Source: Rhizobium tibeticum (GTDB lineage Bacteria; Pseudomonadota; Alphaproteobacteria; Rhizobiales; Rhizobiaceae). Taken from it: a stretch of DNA of 64,000 nucleotides. A program made the position numbers and the translations under genes. The stretch covers positions 84,703 through 148,702 of the forward strand of contig NZ_FOCV01000017.1 in NCBI RefSeq assembly GCF_900110205.1, written 5' to 3'. This document shows positions 63,648-64,000 of this stretch, in pieces. The notes under the pieces are model-generated. The model saw only the letters and a program-made list of their open reading frames with translations. It was not told the DNA's origin and ran no database searches. Numbering within the stretch: the first letter of the stretch is position 1; each line of letters opens with the position of its first letter.

Positions 63648-64000
63648 CTAAGATACAGGTGCCCGTCCGCCATCGCCCAGCACTTCGGCCTTCCTGACAA
63701 GCTCGGCCACCGAGCGAACTTCCATTTTCCGCATCACATTGCCGCGGTGCAGTTTCACCGTGACCTCGCTGATGCCGAGCTCATAGGCGATCTGCTTGTT
63801 CATCAGCCCCCTGACCACCGCCTCCATGACTTCGCGCTCACGCGGTGTCAGGCTTCCCGCTAGCGAGGCCACGGCTTGGCTCTGCGCATTCTGGCGTCGG
63901 CGCACTGCATCGCGCTCGATCGCCGTCGCCACCGCGTCGAGAATCTCCTGATCCTTGAAGGGCTTGGTCAGAAAGTCGACGGCGCCGGCTTTCATTGCCC
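63648..64000 (-). CDS. FixJ/NarL-type response regulator, cut by the window edge
   Basis: Only the C-terminal 117 or so residues are inside the window. The end of the receiver (AGAVDFLTKPF, with the switch Lys) and a complete LuxR helix-turn-helix (TPREREVMEAVVRGLMNKQI, then SEVTVKLHRGNVMRKM) are present. The start and phospho-acceptor lie beyond base 64000. This order, receiver plus LuxR output, is that of FixJ-family proteins. Confidence 0.9.
   Translation of the reverse strand, partial: AMKAGAVDFLTKPFKDQEILDAVATAIERDAVRRRQNAQSQAVASLAGSLTPREREVMEAVVRGLMNKQIAYELGISEVTVKLHRGNVMRKMEVRSVAELVRKAEVLGDGGRAPVS

Noticed and set aside
1..64000. CRISPR arrays, tRNA or rRNA genes, prophage, complete insertion sequences
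   Set aside because: No regular direct repeats with spacers, no cloverleaf or rRNA sequence, and no integrase or transposase frame was recognised on either strand.

Overview
The window looks like a stretch of a Rhizobiaceae genome (Rhizobium / Ensifer / Agrobacterium relatives). It is GC-rich and dominated by ABC uptake operons paired with local regulators. It encodes an ActR/RegA-type regulator, Kup, MocR/EamA and DUF1194 proteins, and has no ribosomal or other core housekeeping operon. That content suits a chromid, a megaplasmid or an accessory chromosomal region. The assignment is inferred from gene content; no rRNA, tRNA or replication gene is present to settle it.

Layout. (1) 0.1-4.9 kb: an Lrp/AsnC regulator divergent from a polar amino-acid ABC transporter and a homocysteine S-methyltransferase, with a perfect 11-1-11 palindrome between them. 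(2) 5.2-6.5 kb: an MFS exporter. (3) 6.6-14.7 kb: a sugar-acid locus with an enolase-superfamily dehydratase, a DapA-family aldolase/dehydratase and a GntR regulator, divergent from a five-gene Opp/Dpp-type ABC transporter. (4) 14.9-22.7 kb: a ROK regulator, a CUT1 sugar ABC transporter and a GH42 beta-galactosidase. (5) 23.1-26.1 kb: an AraC regulator and a badly damaged RND efflux operon. (6) 26.7-27.9 kb: a lipoprotein hydrolase.

(7) 27.9-33.5 kb: a seven-gene cation/proton antiporter operon. Its parts are arranged like the ion-pumping half of archaeal Mbh hydrogenase, and its last product is a 1041-residue protein holding two antiporter modules. (8) 34.1-35.8 kb: a membrane protein with exact 48-residue repeats. 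(9) 36-40.8 kb: an SLC13 carrier, an M20 peptidase and an AbgT transporter. (10) 41.2-48.2 kb: a glycine-zipper lipoprotein, a hydrolase, an intact RND pump and adaptor, a decayed second glycine-zipper gene, and a DUF1269 protein. (11) 48.6-53.5 kb: an accessory stretch with a secreted hydrolase behind a clear promoter/operator, a small XRE regulator, a candidate structured small RNA, and a nucleotidyltransferase-fold gene behind two copies of a palindromic promoter. (12) 53.8-64 kb: Kup, an HtrA-like protease, a DUF1194 protein, a MocR/EamA pair, an ActR-like regulator with Glu in place of the phospho-acceptor Asp, a CNNM/CorC protein and two response regulators, the last cut by the window edge.

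The first four blocks are self-contained import-and-use units, each with its regulator and a visible operator. The later part concerns ion balance, efflux, envelope quality control and signalling. The items most worth a second look are the Mbh/Mrp-like antiporter operon, the ActR-like protein, the duplicated palindromic promoter with its nucleotidyltransferase, the candidate small RNA, and the 48-residue repeat protein. I saw no CRISPR array, no complete insertion sequence, no prophage and no recognisable defence or toxin-antitoxin pair. All calls come from reading the sequence; no database search was run.
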